Source: Pseudomonadota bacterium
GTDB lineage: Bacteria; Pseudomonadota; Gammaproteobacteria; Burkholderiales; Burkholderiaceae
Length of the DNA stretch: 49,282 nucleotides
NCBI GenBank assembly: GCA_029777935.1
Contig: JAKORH010000243.1
Span: 1 to 49,282, forward strand
Direction of reading: 5' to 3'
This document shows positions 26,415 through 34,553 of this stretch, one piece after another. The translations under genes were made by a program, and so were the position numbers. Numbering within the stretch: position 1 is the first letter of the stretch; each line of letters starts with the position of its first letter. Below the pieces are notes generated by a model that did no database searches, was not told where the DNA came from, and worked only from the letters and a program-made list of their open reading frames with translations.

Positions 26415-28040
26415 ATGAAGAAACGTCTTATCGCACTGAGCGTCACGGCGGCACTGGGGAGCATCGCCAGCTCCGCATACGCCCAGGCAACTGCCACCGT
26501 CCGCGAGTTCAACCCCGCGGGCGTGGGGCACGCGTTGATCTTCCCGTACTTCAACACGCAAGGTGGCAACGCAACGCTGCTGAACATCGTCAACACGGAT
26601 ACGGTGAACGGCAAGGCCATCAAGGTCCGTTTCCGCGGCGCCTCCAACTCGGACGACATCCTGGACTTCCAGGTGTTCCTGTCGCCGGGCGACGTGTGGA
26701 CGGCCGCGATCACCAAGAACGCGACGACGGGCCTGTCGCAGCTTTCGACGACCGACAAGACCTGCACGGTGCCGCAGATTCCCACCGACGGCACGCCGGT
26801 GTCCTTCGTCACCGCTCGCCTGAACGGCAAGCTGACGGGCGACGCGCTGGCCAGCGAGACGCGCGAGGGCTATGTCGAAGTCTTCAACATGGGTGACATC
26901 TGGCCCACGACCGGGACCGGCCCAAGTGACAATCCGCTGTACGACACGACCAAGCACGTCGCCGGCGTTCCGGAGTGCGCCACTGCAATCCTGAACACCC
27001 TGACGATCAACGACCCGCAGCTCACTGTTCCGTCGACCGGCTTGTTCGGCAACTGGACGATCATCAACGTTCCGCAGACGACGACCTGGACCGGCGAAGC
27101 CGCGGCGCTCGAAGCGCGCTTAGCCGCAGGTGGCGCTCCGGGCTTCGGCAACAAGGTCTACTGGCCGCAGCTTCAGACGGCGCTGTCGCCAGCACAGATC
27201 AGCGCCAACACCGCAGATCCGCTGATCCGCGGAAGCAAGATCGTCGGCGCATACTACGATCTGCCGGACCTGTCGACGCCGTATATCGTCGGCGCGGTGA
27301 GCCCGCAGCTCGAAGCCAATTCGCTGAGTTCTGCGCTGGCGGTGCAGACGGTCGCGACCGAGTTCCTGACCAACGCTGGCATCCAGGCTTCGACGGACTG
27401 GGTCGTATCGATGCCGACGCGGCGCTATTACATCGCGGTCGACTACTCCGGCACGACGGCGGCGCTTTTTGACAACCACGGCAACAACGCTGATGCGAAT
27501 GCGGTCTACTTCCGGAAGAAGGTGTCGCCCTCGTTCACAAACGGCAACGTGGCGCTGACCGGCTATCAGGGCTGCCTGCAGGTCGACTCGGTGGCCTTCC
27601 TCAGCCAGGAGGAGCAGACTGTCGCTCCGACCGGCCCGGTGTTCTCGCCGAACACCACCGCGCCGGCGCCCAGCCTGTGCGGCGAGGTGTCGACGCTGTC
27701 GATCAACGGCGTGGCGGTGCCTACGGGCTCGGTGACCAACTCGGCCAACACGACGCCGGCCTCCAACGCGCTGAAGTCGATGGTCGCGCGCGGCAACATC
27801 GCGCTGCCGTCCACTCACCAGATTGCCGGCTGGGGTACATGGACGTCGGCGAACCCCGTCGCAAACACCGCGGCTCCGAATCCCGCCAACATCGGAATCC
27901 CGGCGCTGACCACGGAATTCGTGCGCGCCTTCAACGGTGCGGCGAGTGCCGGCGTGTCGGGGACGTATGCCGCGACGTGGGGTGGCCGGACGCTGCAGAA
28001 GGGTGTTCCGTACGCGACCACGATGTCGGTCGCCAATTGA
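26415..28040 (+). CDS. Secreted protein of unnamed family ('GVGH' family), copy A
   Basis: The 541-residue protein has a clear signal peptide (cleavage after AYA at about residue 23) and no membrane helix or known enzyme motif that I recognise. It begins with FNPAGVGHALIFPYFNTQGG and carries further landmarks LPDLSTPY, DWVVSMPTRRYYIAVDYSG and GVSGTY. The mature part has four cysteines only. All these landmarks and cysteines recur in the protein at 39601-41079, so the two form one family. AAGGAG lies 5 nt before the ATG, a terminator follows, and expression is probably high. Its place near the T2SS operon suggests it could be a T2SS cargo; that is inference. Confidence 0.88.
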   Translation: MKKRLIALSVTAALGSIASSAYAQATATVREFNPAGVGHALIFPYFNTQGGNATLLNIVNTDTVNGKAIKVRFRGASNSDDILDFQVFLSPGDVWTAAITKNATTGLSQLSTTDKTCTVPQIPTDGTPVSFVTARLNGKLTGDALASETREGYVEVFNMGDIWPTTGTGPSDNPLYDTTKHVAGVPECATAILNTLTINDPQLTVPSTGLFGNWTIINVPQTTTWTGEAAALEARLAAGGAPGFGNKVYWPQLQTALSPAQISANTADPLIRGSKIVGAYYDLPDLSTPYIVGAVSPQLEANSLSSALAVQTVATEFLTNAGIQASTDWVVSMPTRRYYIAVDYSGTTAALFDNHGNNADANAVYFRKKVSPSFTNGNVALTGYQGCLQVDSVAFLSQEEQTVAPTGPVFSPNTTAPAPSLCGEVSTLSINGVAVPTGSVTNSANTTPASNALKSMVARGNIALPSTHQIAGWGTWTSANPVANTAAPNPANIGIPALTTEFVRAFNGAASAGVSGTYAATWGGRTLQKGVPYATTMSVAN

Positions 28041-28065
28041 CCTGACGTCAGGTGTTGTTCTAAGG

Positions 28066-28098
28066 AAGGGCGGGGTCACCCCGCCCTTTCTGTTTTCT
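28066..28098 (+). terminator. Rho-independent terminator after secreted protein copy A
   Basis: AAGGGCGGGG and CCCCGCCCTT form a perfect 10-bp stem with loop TCA, followed by a T-rich run. It lies 25 nt after the stop codon and separates this gene from the parvulin gene. Confidence 0.92.
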
Positions 28099-28120
28099 TT
28101 TCAGCAAACCCGTTGTTCCG

Positions 28121-28990
28121 ATGAGATCGATTGCTTCTTACCTTTTTGCTCTGCTTGCCGCACTCTCCGCGAGAGCCGGGGCGGCCGAAGCCGTGCTTGC
28201 CACGATGCCCGACGGCACCGCGGTCACCGGCGATGACGTAGTGGCCGAAGCGCAGAGGGCGCCGGCCGAGCTTCGCGCCCAGGCGCTTTCGGAACTCGGC
28301 TATGTCGGCCGCATGGCGCAGAACGTGCTGACCCGCCGTGCGCTCGCGCGCGCCGCGGAGCGCGACGGCCTCGACAAGGATCCTGCGATCGCCGCGCGGT
28401 TGCGGCTCGCGCGCGAGCAGGTGCTGGCCGAGGCGCAGGTGGCCAAAAGCGATGCGCAGACCCCGTCGCGCGACGCGCTGGAGCGGCTCGCGCATTCGGA
28501 ATACCTCGCCAATCCGAAGAAGTTCGAAACTCCCGAGCAGGTCCGGGTGCAGCACATCCTGATCGACGCGCGCTCCTGCGACGCCGAAAAGCGGATCGAC
28601 GAACTGCTGGCCCGCGCCCGTGCCGGCGAGAATTTCGCCACGCTCGCGAAGGAGAATTCGCAGGACCCCGGCAGCGCGGAGGGGGGCGGCGACCTGGGCT
28701 TCTTCGCGCGCGGCAAGATGGCGCCGGAATTCGAGGCGGCCGCCTTCGCGCTGAAGAGCCCGGGCGATCTGAGCGGCGTCGTTCGGACCGAATTCGGCCT
28801 GCACATCATCCGCCTCGAGGAGCGCAAGCCCGCGAAGGTTCCGCCGTTCGACGAGGTCAAGGACGCGCTGATCCGCGACCTTGCCGCGCGCGACGCGCGC
28901 GACCGGCGCACCAGCCTGGTCGCGCCGATCGAAGGCAGCATCCGCGTCGACGAGGCGGCGGTCAAGCAGTTCGCCGCGCAGAAGCATTGA
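28121..28990 (+). CDS. Periplasmic parvulin-type peptidyl-prolyl isomerase
   Basis: The 289-residue protein has a signal peptide (to about residue 23), a helical N-terminal region with SurA/PrsA-like spacing, and one parvulin domain at about 142-235: VRVQHILIDA, FATLAKENSQDPGSAEGGGDLGFF, MAPEFEAAAFAL and TEFGLHIIRLEE. It should help fold exported proteins. The neighbours on both sides are a secreted protein and an export system, which fits. There is no lipobox or membrane anchor. It starts 22 nt after the terminator, so it needs its own promoter or read-through. Confidence 0.9.
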   Translation: MRSIASYLFALLAALSARAGAAEAVLATMPDGTAVTGDDVVAEAQRAPAELRAQALSELGYVGRMAQNVLTRRALARAAERDGLDKDPAIAARLRLAREQVLAEAQVAKSDAQTPSRDALERLAHSEYLANPKKFETPEQVRVQHILIDARSCDAEKRIDELLARARAGENFATLAKENSQDPGSAEGGGDLGFFARGKMAPEFEAAAFALKSPGDLSGVVRTEFGLHIIRLEERKPAKVPPFDEVKDALIRDLAARDARDRRTSLVAPIEGSIRVDEAAVKQFAAQKH

Positions 28991-29095
28991 TCGAACGCGT
29001 GGTGCGCGCCGATTTGCCCGGCACGGCCGCGCAGCTCACCCGGATGACGCGGCGAAGCGCGGCGCGTTTCGTCGCAGACTGCATCGGTCTGCCGC

Positions 29096-29896
29096 GTGCG
29101 TGCGTTGAATAGCGAGCTCGCCGCGCTGTGGCGGGCGCGCACACTCCTCGTGCTGATGGCCCGGCGCGAGCTGGCGGCGCGCCATGCGGGGTCGATCCTC
29201 GGAATCGCGTGGCTGTACGCGCAGCCGCTACTGACGATCGCCGTCTACTACCTGGTGTTCGACCTCGTCTTCAAGATGCGGCTCGGCGCGGGCACGACGA
29301 CCACCGCGGTCGGAACGTACCTGATCGTCGGCCTCGTGCCGTGGATGGCGTTCTGCGATGCCATCGCGCGCGGCATGGGGAGCCTGATCGAAGCCGGACC
29401 GCTGCTGCAGAAGAATCCGCTGCCGACGGCGCTGTTCCCGGCGCGCGCGGTGCTGACGGGCGCCTTCGTGTATCTGCCGCTGACGCTCGTCCTCGTGCTC
29501 GCGTATGCGCCGGCGCACAGCTTCGGCGCCGCGTTGCTGCTGCTCCCGATCCTGCTGCTGGTGATGCTGTTCACGTGGTTCCTCCTCGCGTACGCGCTGG
29601 CGATCCTGGTCGCGGCGGTGCGCGACATCGCGCAGGTGGTCGGATTCTTCCTCGGCATCGGCGCGTTCCTGTCGCCGGTGCTGTTCCTGCCGTCGATGTT
29701 CCCGCAGCCGCTGCAGTGGGCGCTGTGGCTGAACCCGATGACGCCGCCCGTCCTCGGCCTGCAGTCGCTGCTGCTCGACGCGCGGGTGCCGGACGCAGAG
29801 GTGTGGGGCGCGATGGCCGCATGGTTCGCCGGTGCGGCACTGCTGCTCGACCGCCTCGTCGCGGGAAGCCGCGAACAGTTGATCGACTGGCTGTAG
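29096..29896 (+). CDS. wzm: ABC-2 type polysaccharide export permease
   Basis: The 266-residue protein has six hydrophobic segments and the ABC-2 features of Wzm/KpsM: a cytoplasmic N-terminus with LMARRELAARHAGSILGIAWLYAQPLL, a loop with GLVPWMAFCDAIARG, and LNPMTPPVLGLQSLLLD near the C-terminus. It forms the inner-membrane channel that exports lipid-linked O-antigen or capsule chains. The GTG at 29096 is the best start. The ATPase gene follows 9 nt downstream. Confidence 0.92.
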   Translation: MRALNSELAALWRARTLLVLMARRELAARHAGSILGIAWLYAQPLLTIAVYYLVFDLVFKMRLGAGTTTTAVGTYLIVGLVPWMAFCDAIARGMGSLIEAGPLLQKNPLPTALFPARAVLTGAFVYLPLTLVLVLAYAPAHSFGAALLLLPILLLVMLFTWFLLAYALAILVAAVRDIAQVVGFFLGIGAFLSPVLFLPSMFPQPLQWALWLNPMTPPVLGLQSLLLDARVPDAEVWGAMAAWFAGAALLLDRLVAGSREQLIDWL

Positions 29897-29905
29897 GCGC
29901 GAACC

Positions 29906-31105
29906 TTGACTGCCGCGCTCGTCATCGAAGACCTGGGCAAGCTGTACCGGCTGTACGACTCGCCGTCGCAGCGACTGCAGGGCCTGCTGACCGGCCGCAA
30001 GACGTACCGCGAACACTGGGCACTGCGCGACGTGTCGCTGACGCTCGATCCGGGCCAGTGCCTGGGCGTGATCGGGGACAACGGCGCCGGCAAGAGCACA
30101 CTGCTCAAGCTTGTCGCCGGGACGCTGCAGCCGAGCAACGGGAGGATCGTGCGGCCGCGCGACGGCCGCCTGACCGCGATCCTCGAACTCGGGGCGGGGT
30201 TCCACCCCGAGTTCACCGGGCGTGAAAACTTGCGCTTCGCGGGCGCCTTGATCGGCATCCCCGATGCGGAGCTGGCGCGGCGCGAGGACGAGATCATCGC
30301 CTTTTCCGAACTCGAAGCGGCGATCGACCGGCCGGTCAAGACGTACTCATCGGGAATGGCGGTCCGGCTCGCGTTCTCGCTCGTGACCGCGGTCGAACCC
30401 GAGATCCTGATCATCGACGAGGCGCTCGCAGTCGGCGACCAGCACTTCCAGAAGAAGTGCGTGGAGCGGATCGACGCCTTCCGCCGCTCGGGCTGCACGA
30501 TCCTGTTCTGCTCGCACAGTCAGTACCACGTGCGCCAGCTCTGCGATGCCACGCTGTGGCTCGACGGCGGCCGGGTGCAGCAGCTCGGGCCGACGGAACT
30601 GGTGCTCGCGGCCTACGAAACGCATGTCCGCCTGCTCGACGCGCAACGCCTGCCACCGGCCGCCACCATGACGCAGTCCGGTCCGGCGCCCGCTACCGCG
30701 GATCGGCGCGGCGCGATCACCGTGGTCAAGGTCGCGTCGCTGTCGAAAGGGGATCCGCCGCTTCTGACCGGCCCCGATCTCGTTGTCACTGTCGAAGCCG
30801 CCGTCGCCGGTGACGAGGCGCCCAGCATCGGCGTGATGCTGCAACTGGTCGGAGGTGTGGGCGTGACGTCGGTCGCGACCCACGTCGACGGCGCGACGGC
30901 GCGGCGCGACGCTTCGGGCCGGTGGCGCGCGACGGTCACGTTCCCGGACATACCGCTGCGCAGCGGCGAATACGTGGTGAGCGCGTACCTGTTCGATTCG
31001 CAGGGCATCGTCGTGTACGACGAGTGGCTGCACTACATCCATTTCATGTTCGCCGCGCCCGCGCGGCTGCCGGGTCTCGTGTCGCTGCGTCACGACTGGT
31101 CGTGA
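29906..31105 (+). CDS. wzt: ABC polysaccharide export ATPase with Wzt-type carbohydrate-binding domain
   Basis: The 399-residue protein has an ABC ATPase (Walker A GDNGAGKST at 57-65, signature YSSGMAVRLAFSLVTA, Walker B EILIIDEALAVGD) and, from about residue 265, a beta-sandwich end that matches the Wzt C-terminal domain (VATHVDGATARR; SGEYVVSAYLFDSQG). In Wzt this domain reads the end-cap of the finished chain before export. The chain exported here may be the one started by the WecA-like protein. Start is TTG at 29906 with no strong ribosome-binding site. It converges with the acyltransferase gene. Confidence 0.92.
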   Translation: MTAALVIEDLGKLYRLYDSPSQRLQGLLTGRKTYREHWALRDVSLTLDPGQCLGVIGDNGAGKSTLLKLVAGTLQPSNGRIVRPRDGRLTAILELGAGFHPEFTGRENLRFAGALIGIPDAELARREDEIIAFSELEAAIDRPVKTYSSGMAVRLAFSLVTAVEPEILIIDEALAVGDQHFQKKCVERIDAFRRSGCTILFCSHSQYHVRQLCDATLWLDGGRVQQLGPTELVLAAYETHVRLLDAQRLPPAATMTQSGPAPATADRRGAITVVKVASLSKGDPPLLTGPDLVVTVEAAVAGDEAPSIGVMLQLVGGVGVTSVATHVDGATARRDASGRWRATVTFPDIPLRSGEYVVSAYLFDSQGIVVYDEWLHYIHFMFAAPARLPGLVSLRHDWS

Positions 31106-31168
31106 TGCCGCCGCGACGGATGTACGACGAGGCGCCGGATCAGTTCGCCGCGAGCGGCACGATCGGCG

Positions 31169-32257
31169 TCAGGCGGCCGCCGCGACCGGCGCGTAGATGT
31201 AGCGGCGCCGCAGCTTCAGGAACGGCGCCTCGACGAACCTGAAGCTCAGGTATCCCACCGGGATCATCAGCAGCAGCGCGCCGAGTGCCCAGACGCAGGC
31301 GACGTAGAAGTTGCCCAGCGCCATCACATGCCGGTGCACGAACAGCGCCGCGTCGAAGACGAAGAAGAAATGCAGCAGATAGATCGAGTACGAGTACGTG
31401 CCGATCGTGCCGAGCAGGCGCGAGAAGCCGCGGTCCGCCGGCGCGAACGAGGCGTCGTACCACGCGACCGCGATCGCATAGGCCGCGCCTTCGAGCGTCG
31501 TGTGGAAGATCCACAGCGGGCTGGGCGAGGGAAACGACGGATTGCGATAGAAGCCGCCGAGCAGGTCGTAGTACCAGTAGTAGCCGGCGAAGGCGGTGAG
31601 CACGACGGCGGCAACCAGATGCCGCCCGGCGAAGCGATCGCGAAACTGGAAGACGAACATGCCGAGCGCGAACTGGTCGACGCGCCCGACGATCGTGCCG
31701 TACGCGGCCCACTGAACGCTGCCCAGTTGCCGGTACAGAACGATTCTGAGCGCCAGCGCCGCGAACACGATCGCGAGCGGCAGCCAGCGCGAACGCCGCA
31801 GCAGCCACAGGAAGACCGGGATGACCAGGTAGTAGTGGAACTCGACCGTGATCGACCAGCCGCCGTTGGGCAGCGACGGCAGGATCAGTCCATCGAGCAC
31901 GGACGCGGCGTAAGGCGCGAGCGGCTCTCCCGCAATGGCGCGCCGGACGCCGACGATCACGATCACCAGCGCCAGCAGCGGCACGAGGCGCAAGGCGCGA
32001 TTGAACAGGAACCGGCCGTAGTAGATGTTCTTGCCGGTGAGCAGCTTCGCGAACAGGTAGCCGCTCAGCGTCATGAACAGCGCGACCCCGGTATGGCCCT
32101 CGTCGAGGATCGCGAACGGAAAGATCGACGGCACGTACTCGAACGGCACCGGAGTGCCGTCCTGCGTGTGCGTGAAATGCCAGACGAAGACCAGCGCGCA
32201 CGCAATCGCGCGGACGTGATCCAGCGCGAGGTAGTGCTCGCCCGAGGTCGACTTCAT
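31169..32257 (-). CDS. Acyltransferase family 3 (OafA-like membrane O-acyltransferase)
   Basis: The 362-residue protein has about ten hydrophobic segments and the family start YLALDHVRAIACALVFVWHF, with the conserved His22-type site (VWHFTH), LFMTLSGYLFAKL and WSITVEFHYYLVIP. Such enzymes add acetyl or other acyl groups to sugars of O-antigen, capsule or glycosylated proteins from the inner membrane. There is no SGNH domain. It is the last gene of the leftward sulfotransferase-TPR-glycosyltransferase run, 60 nt after the GT41 gene. Confidence 0.92.
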   Translation of the reverse strand: MKSTSGEHYLALDHVRAIACALVFVWHFTHTQDGTPVPFEYVPSIFPFAILDEGHTGVALFMTLSGYLFAKLLTGKNIYYGRFLFNRALRLVPLLALVIVIVGVRRAIAGEPLAPYAASVLDGLILPSLPNGGWSITVEFHYYLVIPVFLWLLRRSRWLPLAIVFAALALRIVLYRQLGSVQWAAYGTIVGRVDQFALGMFVFQFRDRFAGRHLVAAVVLTAFAGYYWYYDLLGGFYRNPSFPSPSPLWIFHTTLEGAAYAIAVAWYDASFAPADRGFSRLLGTIGTYSYSIYLLHFFFVFDAALFVHRHVMALGNFYVACVWALGALLLMIPVGYLSFRFVEAPFLKLRRRYIYAPVAAAA

Positions 32258-32317
32258 CGGGCAGTCCCGTCGCTGCGCACGCCGCGACCGGCTCGCGCGG
32301 CGCCGGCGCGCGACGCG

Positions 32318-34543
32318 TCACGCCGCGACATCGATGTCCTCGGGCGCGAGACCGTCTAGCAGCCGCTCGACCATCCGCCGGTAGGCGGCTTCGAGGTTGC
32401 GCGCATAGCGCGGCGTATCGAAGAGCGGGGCGCTCACGTGTGCTTCATTCAGCCGGGCGCGGTACGCGGCGAGCGCCTGAGGATCGAGCGCCAGCTCGAC
32501 CGCGCGCGCCTCGTACTCCGGCAGGCTGGCGACCGCCAGCTCGCCTAGCCCTGCCGCGGCCAGCAGGCTCGCGGCGACGCGCGAGGCGAAAGCCTCGCCC
32601 GTGCAGGTCAGCAGCGGCAGCCCTGCCCATAGCGCGTCGCTGGCGGTCGTGTGCGCATTGCACGGAAGCGTGTCGAGAAACAGGTCGGCACGCCGCTGCC
32701 GCGCAAGGTGCTCGGGCAGCGGCAGGCGCGGCGCGAAGACGAGCCGCGCCGAGGACACGCCGCGTCTTTCAGCCTCGGCCCTCAGGTTGGCGACGGCTCC
32801 GGCGTTGTCTTCGAGCAGCCACAGCACGCTGCCTTCGACCCGGCGCAGGATGCGCATCCAGACGTCGAACATCGCGGGAGTGATCTTGTAGTTGTAGTTG
32901 AAGCAGCAGTACACGAACGCGTCCGCGGGCAGCCCGAGCTGCGCGCGGGACAAGGTCGTGTCGGCGATGCTCCGCTTCCGGTCGTTGACCTGATAGCTGC
33001 CGGGCAGATAGACGATCTTCTCCGAATAGTGTGTCTGGCTTCCGGCGGGAATCAGGATCCGGTCGGCCACGATGTAGTCGAAGTACGCGGCGCCCATCGT
33101 GCCGGGGTAGCCGAGATAGTTCACCTGGATCGGAGCCGCCCGCCGGGCAAATATGCCGAGGCGGCAATGCTCGGTGTGCCCTTTCAGATCGACGGCGATG
33201 TCGACCTCGAGCTCGCGTGACAGCCCGGCCACTTCCGCATCGCTCATGCCGCGCACGTCGATGAAGCGATCGAAGGCCGCCGAGACACGGCGCGACATCG
33301 CGTCCCGATGCGGGCTGAAGTCGAAGCCGATCAGCTCGAAAGCCGAGCGGTCGTGCAGTTCGAACAGCTCGGCCATCAGGTAGGACGTCGCGTGCGAGAA
33401 GAAATCCGCCGAGTAGTACCCGATCCGGATCTTTCCGTGCGCAGGTACGCGGGGAACGGCTCCCGAGCCTGCGAGCGGCGGAGCCTTCTCTTTGGTCCAG
33501 ACTTCCGCCGCCGCTTTCTGCAACGCCGCCGAGCCGGACAGGGCCAGCAGCGGAAAGGGCGGGCACACCGGTCTTCCGGCGCCGATGTCCTTCTCGAGCC
33601 GTTCGACCCGTTCCTGGAGCTGCGACCACTCGCAGATCAGCAGCTTCGAGAACAGATGCATGCCGGCAACAAAGGGCAGGTCCGGCGCGAGCGCCAGTGC
33701 CTGCGCGAAGCTCGCCGCCGCTTCCGCGCTGCGCTTCAGGTCCAGCAACGCATGGCCCCGGTTGTTGTATGCCTCGGCGTAGTCGGGCCGCAGCGCGAGG
33801 GCGCGCTCGAAGCTGTCGATCGCGTCGGCCGGACGCAGCACATCGCGCAGCGCGCAGCCGCGGTTGTTCAGCGCCTCGGCGTAATCGGGCCTGACGGCGA
33901 GCGCGCGGTCGAAGCTGGCTATGGCTTCCGCGGTCCGTCTCGACTCGATCATCGCGCAGCCGCGGTTGTAGTGCGCCTCGGCGATGCCGGGATTCAGCGC
34001 GATGGCGCGCTCGAAGCTGGCAAGCGCTTCCTCCGGGCGTCCCAGTTCTCCGAGGGCAATGCCCTGGTTGTTCCAGGCGAGCGCGAAGTCCGGCTTCAGC
34101 GCGATCGCGCGGGCGAAGCTGTCGAGCGCTTCCGGAATCCGCTTCAGGCCGCGCAGGATCATGCCGCGGTTGTTGAACGCCTCCGCGTAATCCGGCTTCA
34201 GCGCGATCGCGCGGTCGTAGCTCTTCAGCGCGTCTTCCGGACGATTCATTCGCGCCAGCATCGTCCCCAGATTGCTATGCAGGTCCGACTGCCGATCGGC
34301 ACCGTTTGCCGCCGCCTTCATGAACCACTCGTAGGCTTCCGCGGGGCGCTGGGCCTGCGCCGCGATCAGGCCGAGCATCTGCAGCGCCACGACATGATCC
34401 GGTCGCGTAGCGATGACCATGCGGCCGAGCCGTTCGGCCTCCGCGAGATCGCCGCGCAGATATGCCGCTTTGGCGTTCTGCAAGGCGGTCTGAAATTCGA
34501 TCGTCGATGCTGGCGGACGCGCCGCAGGGGGCTGCTGCTTCAT
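32318..34543 (-). CDS. TPR protein with GT41 (O-GlcNAc transferase/SPINDLY-type) domain
   Basis: The 741-residue protein has about eight TPRs (residues ~15-300; repeats such as ALKPDYAEAFNNRG) and a GT41 catalytic part from ~370. OGT-type landmarks are IGYYSADFFSHATSYL (first catalytic-region His), HTEHCRLGIFARRAAPIQV, LGYPGTMGAAYFDYI, FNYNYKITP (the sugar-phosphate Lys) and CNAHTTASDALWAG. It should transfer a sugar to Ser/Thr of proteins in the cytoplasm; donor and target are unknown. It follows the preceding TPR-GT gene by 10 nt. Confidence 0.93.
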   Translation of the reverse strand: MKQQPPAARPPASTIEFQTALQNAKAAYLRGDLAEAERLGRMVIATRPDHVVALQMLGLIAAQAQRPAEAYEWFMKAAANGADRQSDLHSNLGTMLARMNRPEDALKSYDRAIALKPDYAEAFNNRGMILRGLKRIPEALDSFARAIALKPDFALAWNNQGIALGELGRPEEALASFERAIALNPGIAEAHYNRGCAMIESRRTAEAIASFDRALAVRPDYAEALNNRGCALRDVLRPADAIDSFERALALRPDYAEAYNNRGHALLDLKRSAEAAASFAQALALAPDLPFVAGMHLFSKLLICEWSQLQERVERLEKDIGAGRPVCPPFPLLALSGSAALQKAAAEVWTKEKAPPLAGSGAVPRVPAHGKIRIGYYSADFFSHATSYLMAELFELHDRSAFELIGFDFSPHRDAMSRRVSAAFDRFIDVRGMSDAEVAGLSRELEVDIAVDLKGHTEHCRLGIFARRAAPIQVNYLGYPGTMGAAYFDYIVADRILIPAGSQTHYSEKIVYLPGSYQVNDRKRSIADTTLSRAQLGLPADAFVYCCFNYNYKITPAMFDVWMRILRRVEGSVLWLLEDNAGAVANLRAEAERRGVSSARLVFAPRLPLPEHLARQRRADLFLDTLPCNAHTTASDALWAGLPLLTCTGEAFASRVAASLLAAAGLGELAVASLPEYEARAVELALDPQALAAYRARLNEAHVSAPLFDTPRYARNLEAAYRRMVERLLDGLAPEDIDVAA

Positions 34544-34553
34544 GGTCGAAGGA

